The notes beneath the pieces were generated by a model that saw only the letters and a list, made by a program, of their open reading frames with translations, was not told the origin of the DNA and did no database searches. A DNA stretch of 64,000 nt from Candidatus Zixiibacteriota bacterium (GTDB taxonomy: Bacteria; Zixibacteria; MSB-5A5; GN15; JACZUZ01), in assembly GCA_024280835.1 (NCBI GenBank), contig JAJRPJ010000010.1, positions 186,001 through 250,000 of the forward strand, given 5' to 3'. Numbering within the stretch: position 1 is the first letter of the stretch; each line of letters opens with the position of its first letter. Shown here in pieces: positions 53,836 to 62,033 of the stretch. The position numbers and the translations under genes were made by a program.

Positions 53836-54037
53836 GCTATTTCTTCTTCACTTTCAGTAGATGACTTGACAGAGAACAGAGACATTTTCATCTTCTGTAT
53901 TAGAACTGGCGTTTTTGTTACGCGCCAGTGATTAGTCTGTTACTTATATGCAACATCTCGCCCAGGATTGCCAATAATGCTGTGCCGAATTACTGGACCC
54001 AATTAAGTCGAATCAATAATTTCTAAGGATAAATTTG

Positions 54038-55408
54038 ATGATTACTGAGAAAGAGTTTGCTGAATCCCTGAAGAGGATTTTTGCGCAGGAGCCTGAACTT
54101 AACGCGCTTTCATTGGAAGAGGTTTTGGCTCCTGTTCCTTGTATCGAACAGTTGTCACTACCTGCGGGAACCAGAGTTCTGATGCGTTGTGACCTCGATG
54201 TGCCTCTGGAGAATGGCGCAGTTGTTGATGAATCACGTCTGGAATCAATTGCTAAATCAGTAAAATATGCGGTGGCGCAAGAGTGGACACCAATTCTGTT
54301 TGGTCATTTAGGTCGTGATCCACAGAATTCATTGAAGCGTGTGGCCGAGGCTCTAGGGAAACTTCTTGGAACTGAAATTGATTTTGTCGCTGATTGGATT
54401 TCTGACTCTGGTGATTCACTCGTCGATTGTTTTCGCGAAAATGTTTCGAGATATGGTTCTGGACAAGTTGTGATGCTGGAGAATACTCGTAAGTATGCTG
54501 TCGAGCGTACTTTGTGGAAATTAGCTCCTGATGACTTTGATGATGCGGTGGGCGGTCTCTATAATTTGAGCAAAGATATTTATCGAAACGTTGCCACTGT
54601 AGTTATCAATGAGGCTTTGGCGGCGTCAAATTTTGATTTCTCGTCTGTGGTGTTGCCGTTATTGATGGATAAAGTGGCTTATGGTTTCTATCTCAATGAA
54701 GAAATGACTCAGCATGTTAAAGGAGCGCGTGAATCACAGTTGGTGGTTTTCAGTGGACTGAAAATCGATAAGCTCAATGACTTAGAAAAAGTTATTGAGC
54801 GTGGCAAACTGAAAATGATAATTGCGGCAGGTTCCTTGGCAATGGCTCTCAAAAAAGCCCAAGCGCAACTTTCAGGCTCCGATTTTGGACTTGGCTTAGC
54901 CGAGGAAGACAGTGACGCTAAGTTTTTTATTGAAGAGAAGCGTATAGAGCAAGCCAAACGAATGCTCAAAGAGTGTGACAGTCTGGGAATTGAAGTTGTC
55001 TTGCCTGTGGATTTTGTGCTCAACGATGGAGAGATTAGCGCGAGTATTCCTTCAGGGAAGTCGCAGATGGATATTGGCCCAGAGTCGCGAAAGTTATTTT
55101 CCGAAAAACTTGCAGAGTTTGGCCAGACCGTAGAATCAGCGACATTGTTTTACAATGGCGTTTTTGGCAAATTCGAGGATGAGCAATTTGCTGGCGGAAC
55201 TCAGGCGTTTATCGCAGAACTAGGGAAAGCCACTGAGGCTGGAGTGCGCACCTATGTTGGTGGCGGTGAAGGGCGAATGGCGCTCTTGCGCTATGGACAG
55301 CTCTCGGATGTGAGTCATTGCTTCACAGCTGGTGGAACAATCCTAAAATCATTAGGCAATAAGCACATCGCTTATGTCAAGGCGAATTATTTGCAGAGTC
55401 AAAGATAG
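54038..55408 (+). CDS. Divergent phosphoglycerate kinase-like protein
   Basis: Blocks of PGK are in order: 'RCDLDVPLENG' (usual RVDFNVP), 'HLGRD' (91-95), 'ENTR' (149-152), 'GLKIDKL' (usual GAKVSDK), 'FYNGVFGKFE' (usual WNGPMGVFE), 'GGGEGRMALL' and 'TAGGTILKSLG'. The 'DAFGTAHRAH' loop, which supplies a 3-PG-binding arginine, reads 'NEALAASNFDF' and lacks it. There is also an N-terminal extension of ~45 residues. It may be a paralogue with altered substrate or weak activity, or an unusual true PGK. AAGGA lies eight bases before ATG 54038. Confidence 0.75.
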   Translation: MITEKEFAESLKRIFAQEPELNALSLEEVLAPVPCIEQLSLPAGTRVLMRCDLDVPLENGAVVDESRLESIAKSVKYAVAQEWTPILFGHLGRDPQNSLKRVAEALGKLLGTEIDFVADWISDSGDSLVDCFRENVSRYGSGQVVMLENTRKYAVERTLWKLAPDDFDDAVGGLYNLSKDIYRNVATVVINEALAASNFDFSSVVLPLLMDKVAYGFYLNEEMTQHVKGARESQLVVFSGLKIDKLNDLEKVIERGKLKMIIAAGSLAMALKKAQAQLSGSDFGLGLAEEDSDAKFFIEEKRIEQAKRMLKECDSLGIEVVLPVDFVLNDGEISASIPSGKSQMDIGPESRKLFSEKLAEFGQTVESATLFYNGVFGKFEDEQFAGGTQAFIAELGKATEAGVRTYVGGGEGRMALLRYGQLSDVSHCFTAGGTILKSLGNKHIAYVKANYLQSQR

Positions 55409-55436
55409 AGATTGATTATTGGTTAAAGCGCTAAGC

Positions 55437-57023
55437 CTAGAATTCGTTGATGAGATTTTGAACGCGTAGACCAGCGCGATTGTCTTTGTAGAGACTCTGA
55501 ATCGTATCTGGATTATCACGGTAAATCCGCAAGAACACTCGTGCAATATCTGGATCGAATTGTGTGCCGCTATGCTCTTCGATTTCACGAAGCGCGCGCT
55601 CTGGCTTGGCCCCGCGTCTGTAAGGTCTATCAGAAACAATAGCGTCAAAAGTGTCGGCTACCGCCAGAATACGACCCTCGATCGGTATGTCATCACCAGC
55701 TAACCCCATTGGGTAGCCATGCCCGTCGAAGCGTTCGTGATGGAAGAGAATATATGGTGACGCCGTTTTTAGGAAGTCGATTCCCTCGATTATACGAACG
55801 CCCATTTCAGGATGTTTTTGCATGATGTTGCGTTCATAATCATCAAGCGGGCCAGTCTTATTGAGAATTGCATCAGGAACACCGATTTTCCCAATGTCAT
55901 GCAAAGTTGTGCCTTGGCGCAGTTCAGCAATCTTATCTTCACCCCAACCAATTTCGCGAGCTATCAAGACAGCCATTTCACAGACACGGTCGGTGTGACC
56001 GCCAGTGTATCTGTCACGGGCTTCGATAGCATTGGCTAATGCGCGTAGAGCGTCAAGGTTGGATTCGGTCAGTCTTTCGCCAAGCAGTGTCTGGCTGATT
56101 GCCGCCGATGCGCTTGAACTCAGCAATTCCAGAAAACGCAAATCAGCGTCATGACACAAACGCCCAAATATGACATTCAACCAGCCATAAAACTCTCGGC
56201 CCGAACGCAGAGGCAAACTGACTTTGGTGCGCCTTAGACCACTTACAGTCTCGCAATTAACAACACTGCGGAAGTTCTTTCCGTCTGGCAATAGTTCAGG
56301 CATGCTCGCTAGAAAATCGCGAATGTTCAAGTCTGCGATTAAGACTGGATCGTTGGTTCTATATTGATGTGAGCAAAGAGAGTCAATTCTCTCGCTGGAT
56401 GTCTTTAGGGACAATCCAACCGCCAATGTTCCGCAGTCGCGCAAAGCGGCGTCTTTGACATGATTCAAAGTGTCGGAAATTCCGCTATCAGATAGCATGG
56501 CCGAAGATACTTTTAGAAGTCCGATTTCATCCTTGAGTCGAATGTTTTCTCTCTTAACATTCAGTGACTCAAGACCACGCATCACAACTGTTTTCAAACG
56601 CTCAAGTTTGAAAGGTTTGACAAGGTAGTCATAGCCACCTTTTTGCAATACCGAAATCGCGGTCTTGACAGTCGGATAAGCGGTCATCAGAATAACTATC
56701 GCTTCTGGATGCGCTTCAATAGTAGTGTCTAATATATCTACACCCGAAATCTCGCCAATCACTAGATCCGTTATGACCATGTCAGTGTCATGAGTTTTGA
56801 TATGTTTAGCGGCAAGCTCAGGGTCAGTAAAGCTAATGACGCTAATCCCGTCTAGACCCGTAAGGAACTCCGTGATGACACTACACAGATATGGCTCGTC
56901 ATCAACGACAACCAAGTTGCTGATATTCACCGGCATATCAGACAAAGCGTATTGACTCACGTCTGTTTGACTCACGTCTGCGCTGGTTGCTGGCTTGTGA
57001 TTTGTCTTACTCATACTGAGCAT
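55437..57023 (-). CDS. HD-GYP response regulator (likely c-di-GMP phosphodiesterase)
   Basis: A receiver domain (~35-150; Asp in 'VITDLVIGE', Lys in 'LVKPF') is followed by a GAF-like central region and an HD-GYP domain. The last carries 'HDIGKIGVPDAIL' and 'HHERFDGHGYP', with the GYP triad intact, so it should hydrolyse c-di-GMP. It is 528 residues long. It lies ~24 kb from the two PilZ genes and could modulate their ligand. No clear promoter or ribosome site was found. Confidence 0.92.
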   Translation of the reverse strand: MLSMSKTNHKPATSADVSQTDVSQYALSDMPVNISNLVVVDDEPYLCSVITEFLTGLDGISVISFTDPELAAKHIKTHDTDMVITDLVIGEISGVDILDTTIEAHPEAIVILMTAYPTVKTAISVLQKGGYDYLVKPFKLERLKTVVMRGLESLNVKRENIRLKDEIGLLKVSSAMLSDSGISDTLNHVKDAALRDCGTLAVGLSLKTSSERIDSLCSHQYRTNDPVLIADLNIRDFLASMPELLPDGKNFRSVVNCETVSGLRRTKVSLPLRSGREFYGWLNVIFGRLCHDADLRFLELLSSSASAAISQTLLGERLTESNLDALRALANAIEARDRYTGGHTDRVCEMAVLIAREIGWGEDKIAELRQGTTLHDIGKIGVPDAILNKTGPLDDYERNIMQKHPEMGVRIIEGIDFLKTASPYILFHHERFDGHGYPMGLAGDDIPIEGRILAVADTFDAIVSDRPYRRGAKPERALREIEEHSGTQFDPDIARVFLRIYRDNPDTIQSLYKDNRAGLRVQNLINEF

Positions 57024-57601
57024 ATCGACTGGTGTCTTGTGTTAGTCACTGGCGTTGTTGGGAATGTGCTTAATTACGACTGACCGTCGGGCGACTCCAA
57101 TATGGCAAAATGCGAATGTCGAAGATTGCATTGTCTTCGGCTGGTGTTTTGCATGATTTGGGAGAATTATTGTGATTCGAAGTGCGAACAATATTGGATT
57201 TGTGGCATATAAGAATAGTCGAATACTTCTTGTCTGCCAGCTCGAATTGTGTGAAATCAAGGACTTCCATTAGATTTTCATCAGAGCTGGCGATAGAACA
57301 GGCCAGTAGGAAAAAACAGTAATAGATGGCAAGAATAACTATTGGGCGCTATATTGTTATTGACTCAGGGAGAGCCACAGAGTCAAGTTCCTCACCAAAA
57401 TCTGGGTTCTGCCCTATTGTCTGTATGAGCATTGAGCAGTTCCAGACGTCAACCCCTCTCAGCGGAGAACTATTTTCGCCGACGTCTTAAGCAAAACCGT
57501 CAGAGATTCGATATATTGAAGGAAGAGCAGAGCCACTTTATCTCTTTGATATTATAGGGTGATAGAGATTGAAAGCCTTTGATTATATGGGTCAAATTTC
57601 G

Positions 57602-57690
57602 TGTTCAAGACAGTATTTGTTCAAAACAATACTCAATGAATTGTCTGAACAGTTTTGATACAAAGATATTGATACAAGAACATTGATACA
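57602..57690. repeat. Iterated short repeats before a secreted-protein gene
   Basis: TTGATACA occurs three times at an exact 14-bp step (57655, 57669, 57683) and ends 18 bp before the next start codon. Just upstream, a diverged 16-bp repeat (TGTTCAAGACAGTATT / TGTTCAAAACAATACT, 57602 and 57618) precedes it. This looks like an array of binding sites or slippage repeats. The rest of the 685-bp gene-free stretch 57024-57708 contains small dyads (TTGACTC/GAGTCAA near 57360-57394; AGACGTC/GACGTCT near 57444-57488) and no supported gene. Confidence 0.6.
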
Positions 57691-57708
57691 TAACTTTGGA
57701 GCTACCCT

Positions 57709-60090
57709 ATGTGGATAGTTGGAGATAGTGTGAAGAAGAATAAAATACATTTGGGTCTTGGACCTAGCGCTAAGATTGGCGCTAGGGCGCTTCTTGCTTT
57801 TATCTTTTGCTCATTGTTGTCGTTTACACTTTCGGCGCAGAGTGTCGTCGCGGCTACTGGCCCCTCCAAACGGCCTAATGCGCAGAACCTAACAGCTCAG
57901 CGGCTGGGCGCGAAATCCGCGCAAAATTTAGTGGTCACCAAATCTGGCGTGAGTACTTCTGCGTCGCTTATTCCAGCGGCTCCTGGTGATAGATGTGATG
58001 GTTCATTGGGTGGGGCTCCGATTTGGTTGATAGGTGGCTGGATAACTGGTGAAGAACTCTATACGGCCTATCAAGACCCTTCAATAAATTGTCCTGGAGC
58101 TTATCCATTTACGATTGATACTGTGAACATTTTCTTGGACTTTTTCCCTGGGTCAACTGATACGCTATTGCCATTTGTATACAATGTGTCAGTTGATGTT
58201 CGTGGGGTTGATACGATAACTACCCCTGGTTGCGCGATTCCAGGCCCGATACTTTTCACCGGTTCGCTTGGCTCTATTTCTATCCCGTCAAAGGATTTCT
58301 TCAATATTGCTATTCCATTGGATGTGCCCCTTGTAGTCAATGGCCCATATTTTGTTGGGATTAACTTCCCAGATGTGATTCCTGCTACTCAGGGAGTGCG
58401 GTTAGTCACCGACGAAATCGAGGCGCTGTGCGTGTCCTACAACTTTTGGGATTCGACGATTGGGTTTGTTGATCTCGGTGATGACACAGCGATAAGACAC
58501 GAGGCGTTCCTGCCAGATGACCCTTGCTATAACATTACCCCCGGTGACAGTTTGTTGTGTTTTGATTTTGATGGCCGGATGCTGCTTTGGTCCCAGGGAA
58601 TCGTTGGTGGTGAGCCGCCAGTGCCAATTCCAGGGATTGCTATTCTGGGCCCTGCCGAAAACGATAAATTATTCGGTTCCACTGATATTTGGGTCGCTGA
58701 AACGTCGGGTAGTCCAGCTATTGATAGCGCAGTGTTCTATCAGCGCACAGCTTCCACTTCTTGGTCACGAATCGGTGTTGATGCGAATCAAGACATTGCT
58801 TTTGGCCGAGGTGCGACACTTGGAGCAGGACAGGGTTTGTCCTATCTCTGGGATTTTAGCGCTGAAACCGAAGAGACACATTGGATAAAAGTTGAAATCT
58901 ATGATTCATTAGCGCAAATGGCGATTGATTCTGTTTCGGTTTTCTTGGAGCCGACACCGCCTGTTCCAATATTAACTGAGCCATCCTATTTTAGCAGATT
59001 TTGCGATACACTCAGTCTGCTCTATGATATTATCGATGAAGACCCCACCAGTATTCTCCTTTTGAAAAAGTCGGGAGATTTGCAGTTTTCTCAAACGCTG
59101 GAGACGCAGTATCAATTCGCGCTCGGTGATGTTGATGGTGACACAGCCGACGGGAATCCTGCCTCGGAAGGTGAGTTCGGAGATTTCTATGGTGGCCCTG
59201 CTGTGGGAGCGATGGCGTTGCGCTATTGGCATGACCAAGGCTTTATCCAGTCGATTAGAGTCGGTAGCGGCACCTTGACGAATGCGCAAATTGTCGAGCG
59301 TTTGGAAACATTCATGAATATTCGTGTTAACGGTGGTCTCAGCGACGAAAGTTTTGTACTCGGATTCCGTCAGTATTTGATAGTGACTGGTTTCAGCGAA
59401 TTGCGGCTTGAATTCAAACGTCAGGCCTCATATGAGACGCTACGAAACTGGACAGAGGAATTCGGTGTTTGCGCGATGATTCGCGTTGCTGGGGTCAATG
59501 GCGGCGCTGGTAATTGGTTTGCTGTTGACGGCTACGATGGATTGCCAGCCACTGCAAATAATTATCGAGTTCGTGTATCTGACCCTAGTGACGGCGCCAT
59601 CAAGACATTATTTTGGCGTGATGGATTTGATGGAGCGGAAATGTTCTATCAGGGCTCATGGAGAGCGGTTGACATAATCACTGGTCTCTTCCCAACGAAT
59701 TGGTCGACAACGGGCCGGACTACTATCGATTTCATTTTTGGACCTAGCGCTCAAGCGAGTTTCTTATTGGACTCAATGTCTAATGGTTTGACTGATGGTG
59801 GACTCTATTTTATTACTTCACAAGTGACAGACCAAAACTCTAATCTAGGTGAAAAAACAGTTCTATTAGAACTGAATTGCGCGTCATTTGCAATCGGCGA
59901 TTATGATGGCAATGGCCTAAGTAATATTGGCGATTTGGTGTATTTGATTGCTTTCCAACTTCAGGGCGGTCCTCCACCTGTTGGCGGCGCCATCCGCGGT
60001 GATGTCAATTGTGATAACGGTATCGATACTGCGGATCTAATTTTCTATATTAACTGGGTCTTTGCTGGTGGTCCTGCGCCTTGTCGTTGA
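57709..60090 (+). CDS. Secreted protein with dockerin-like C-terminus and degenerate C39-like domain
   Basis: A signal segment (~26-48) leads to a mature protein of ~745 residues. Residues ~55-300 resemble a beta-sandwich surface domain. Residues ~470-690 contain 'YGGPAVGAMALRYW' and 'NWFAVDGYD', which line up with the Cys- and His-containing motifs of C39-type peptidase-like domains but lack the Cys and His. The C-terminal ~65 residues have two calcium loops ('GDYDGNGLSNIGDLVYLIAF', 'GDVNCDNGIDTADLIFYINW') with GGPPP and GGPAP tails, a dockerin-like signature frequent in Zixibacteria-type genomes. GGAG lies 7 nt before the ATG. Confidence 0.85.
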   Translation: MWIVGDSVKKNKIHLGLGPSAKIGARALLAFIFCSLLSFTLSAQSVVAATGPSKRPNAQNLTAQRLGAKSAQNLVVTKSGVSTSASLIPAAPGDRCDGSLGGAPIWLIGGWITGEELYTAYQDPSINCPGAYPFTIDTVNIFLDFFPGSTDTLLPFVYNVSVDVRGVDTITTPGCAIPGPILFTGSLGSISIPSKDFFNIAIPLDVPLVVNGPYFVGINFPDVIPATQGVRLVTDEIEALCVSYNFWDSTIGFVDLGDDTAIRHEAFLPDDPCYNITPGDSLLCFDFDGRMLLWSQGIVGGEPPVPIPGIAILGPAENDKLFGSTDIWVAETSGSPAIDSAVFYQRTASTSWSRIGVDANQDIAFGRGATLGAGQGLSYLWDFSAETEETHWIKVEIYDSLAQMAIDSVSVFLEPTPPVPILTEPSYFSRFCDTLSLLYDIIDEDPTSILLLKKSGDLQFSQTLETQYQFALGDVDGDTADGNPASEGEFGDFYGGPAVGAMALRYWHDQGFIQSIRVGSGTLTNAQIVERLETFMNIRVNGGLSDESFVLGFRQYLIVTGFSELRLEFKRQASYETLRNWTEEFGVCAMIRVAGVNGGAGNWFAVDGYDGLPATANNYRVRVSDPSDGAIKTLFWRDGFDGAEMFYQGSWRAVDIITGLFPTNWSTTGRTTIDFIFGPSAQASFLLDSMSNGLTDGGLYFITSQVTDQNSNLGEKTVLLELNCASFAIGDYDGNGLSNIGDLVYLIAFQLQGGPPPVGGAIRGDVNCDNGIDTADLIFYINWVFAGGPAPCR

Positions 60091-60122
60091 TTTTTCCATA
60101 ATGCAGTTGCGATAAGAATTGT

Positions 60123-60180
60123 CGCAGGTCAGGTTCCGAGTTTCCTAAGTAGGAGAAATGAACCTGACCTGCGTTTTTTT
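60123..60180 (+). terminator. Strong intrinsic terminator after the dockerin gene
   Basis: CGCAGGTCAGGTTC (60123-60136) pairs perfectly with GAACCTGACCTGCG (60160-60173), a 14-bp stem with a 23-nt loop, followed by seven Ts. It works on the plus strand only, since the other side lacks a T run. Confidence 0.88.
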
Positions 60181-60219
60181 ATGGGAAGGGAGCTGTCGGG
60201 TAATGTGTTGCGCTATTAC

Positions 60220-60558
60220 CTAGATTCTCTTGCGGCTAATAGCGGCTCGAACTGCTCGTCCACTTATACTCTTGTCGATTTGGCAAACTTCGGCGAGTCT
60301 GTCGACTGCTTCGTCAAGCCGTTCCAGCCATTTCTTATCAGGGTATCTCTGCACAAGCTCGTCAGTGATTTCGTCGGCTATGACAGCAATCCATTGAGCG
60401 AACTGTTTGCGTTTGCCGATTTTCAGAAACGGCGCAAGATATTTAGCGCTTACCCAGCCAGCGGTAGCGACAACCGCTGAACCGACTCCGCCTAGAATAG
60501 CTCCGATATTGCCAAATATGAAACTCAAAATGTCTCCAAAAAATGCTAATGCTATCAT
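60220..60558 (-). CDS. Small membrane protein, holin-like
   Basis: The 112-residue protein has two adjacent hydrophobic segments near the N-terminus (~1-40) and a charged helical C-terminus ('FAQWIAVIADEITDELVQRY', 'WLERLDEAVDRLAEV'). Size and layout resemble phage holin-type proteins, but no firm family match is visible. AAGGAG lies 8 nt before the ATG, so it is a real gene. It is the last of three minus-strand genes. The holin reading is inference. Confidence 0.5.
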   Translation of the reverse strand: MIALAFFGDILSFIFGNIGAILGGVGSAVVATAGWVSAKYLAPFLKIGKRKQFAQWIAVIADEITDELVQRYPDKKWLERLDEAVDRLAEVCQIDKSISGRAVRAAISRKRI

Positions 60559-60627
60559 CGATGTTCTCCTTTAAGGATTGCAGTAGTGTAGTGTAATAGT
60601 GATTCCTTTAGTGACGGAAGTGGCGCC

Positions 60628-62016
60628 CTACCATGTTAGGCGCCAACTTGTTGAGTCGGGCGCTATCAGGCGCTTGCGAAGGATAGTTCCGTCACTGCGA
60701 ACAATTGTGAATTGATAGGTTGTGCCTGTCGGTGTTAGCGCTTCGTTCGGCAGGATATCCAAAAAGAAATATCCAGTTGAGTCTGTGGTGACGCTGATAG
60801 TGAAAGGTGAAACTATAGTTCCCGTGACACGAGCGACTCCGCCATTGAGCACAGCGCTGATAGTGGCCGATGTGTCGGGAATCCCCGCGATGTCAGTGAT
60901 ATAGCCCCATGCGCGAACCAGATTTGGTGAGGCGGGGGCGCCTGGATCGAAAGCCACAGCTTTGAGTGTATCGAGCTTTGATCCAGTGATGACGATTGTG
61001 TCATAACTTTGGAAGTTGTATCCCAATAAGCGCGCGGCTACCACAAAAGAATCCGCATCAAGGTTGAACGAGGCGATGCCGTTGTTGTTGGCTGAACCAA
61101 GGGCTATGACGGCGGTTTGGGCGATGTTTCTGACAGTGATAGCGGCGCCAGACAAGACTTGCAAGCTGCCTGAGTCTTGGGCGAGGAACGAGACAGAGAA
61201 GGCGCCTGAACCACCACTGACGCTGGAGACTTTACTGTCCAAATTGTCTCCGAAAGTTCCTGCGAGAGTATGGTTGGCGGCAGGCGTGTTCCAGACCCAG
61301 CCAGAGATAGCATTTGAGTCCATGACTCCAGATTCAAATTGTGAGGAGGAAAGAGAGCCAGCGAATTCATCAATGTCCAGCGCCAAGTCTGCAATGGCTG
61401 TGTCAGTGATGGCATTGACAGCTATGGAATCAACCGTCACTGGCGCCAGAGATGCGAAGCCATTGTCGAGAGTGTCATGTATGGCTTTGGCGTGCACCGC
61501 CGCTAGGCCAACTGAATCACCAAGATTGTCCAATTCCCAGCTGACAATTTGAAATGAGAACCGTGTCACTGTAGATAGGTTTGTTGTGGTGGCTTTGGCG
61601 ATAATCAAACCGCTGTAATACCCGGGTGAGCCAGCGCCATCAATGTCGGCGGTTTTTCGACTGTAGTAGTAGAATGTGACGCCACCAGTGATGACGCTAT
61701 CGAGACCAGTCATCGAGCTGGTTCCGCTGTCTGCAAAAACTACAGAATTGGAGTTTCCGCCACCGAAGACCAGAACATAGAATGAGTCTGCCGAGGCAGG
61801 GTTGCCGATTGAGTCCAGCGCGAGCGCTGAAACTGTGAGACTGTCTTCGGATGTTTCTCCCGTATTTGAATTATTAACGATTTGGGCGCGTGGAATTGAT
61901 GAAAGCGCTGCTATTGGTATTACAAGTAATACTACTTTGGTTAGAAGCCATGTGATGGGCCGGACTTGGCGCCAACATCGTGAATTAAGATGATGTGAAT
62001 TGATGTGATTAGTCAC
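60628..62016 (-). CDS. Exported beta-rich structural protein
   Basis: I do not recognise a known enzyme. The 462-residue product has a hydrophobic N-terminal segment (~24-44), then Ser/Thr/Ala/Asp-rich beta stretches. 'WVWNTPAANHTLAGTFG' is of a kind seen in phage tail-fibre or appendage proteins, and the C-terminal ~90 residues ('VRAWGYITDIAGIPDT', 'TDSTGYFFLDILPNE') look like a carboxypeptidase-regulatory-type Ig fold. AAGGAGG lies 11 nt before the GTG start, overlapping the end of the gene upstream, so the two are coupled. Surface or phage-structural role is inferred. Confidence 0.6.
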   Translation of the reverse strand: MTNHINSHHLNSRCWRQVRPITWLLTKVVLLVIPIAALSSIPRAQIVNNSNTGETSEDSLTVSALALDSIGNPASADSFYVLVFGGGNSNSVVFADSGTSSMTGLDSVITGGVTFYYYSRKTADIDGAGSPGYYSGLIIAKATTTNLSTVTRFSFQIVSWELDNLGDSVGLAAVHAKAIHDTLDNGFASLAPVTVDSIAVNAITDTAIADLALDIDEFAGSLSSSQFESGVMDSNAISGWVWNTPAANHTLAGTFGDNLDSKVSSVSGGSGAFSVSFLAQDSGSLQVLSGAAITVRNIAQTAVIALGSANNNGIASFNLDADSFVVAARLLGYNFQSYDTIVITGSKLDTLKAVAFDPGAPASPNLVRAWGYITDIAGIPDTSATISAVLNGGVARVTGTIVSPFTISVTTDSTGYFFLDILPNEALTPTGTTYQFTIVRSDGTILRKRLIAPDSTSWRLTW

Positions 62017-62033
62017 AGGGTTGTCTGCCTCCT

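Noticed and set aside
53836-54037. TPP riboswitch upstream of thiamine pyrophosphokinase
   Set aside because: No CUGAGA or other thi-box elements are present; only a short ACTGGCG/CGCCAGT hairpin is seen.
57042-57260. Minus-strand frames in the HD-GYP to dockerin spacer
   Set aside because: They overlap each other, have no family features or ribosome sites, and lie in AT-rich non-coding DNA.
60123-60180. Third copy of the dispersed repeat, because of its CAGGTCAGG stem
   Set aside because: Only a few bases are shared; the rest is an ordinary terminator and lacks the repeat's ends.
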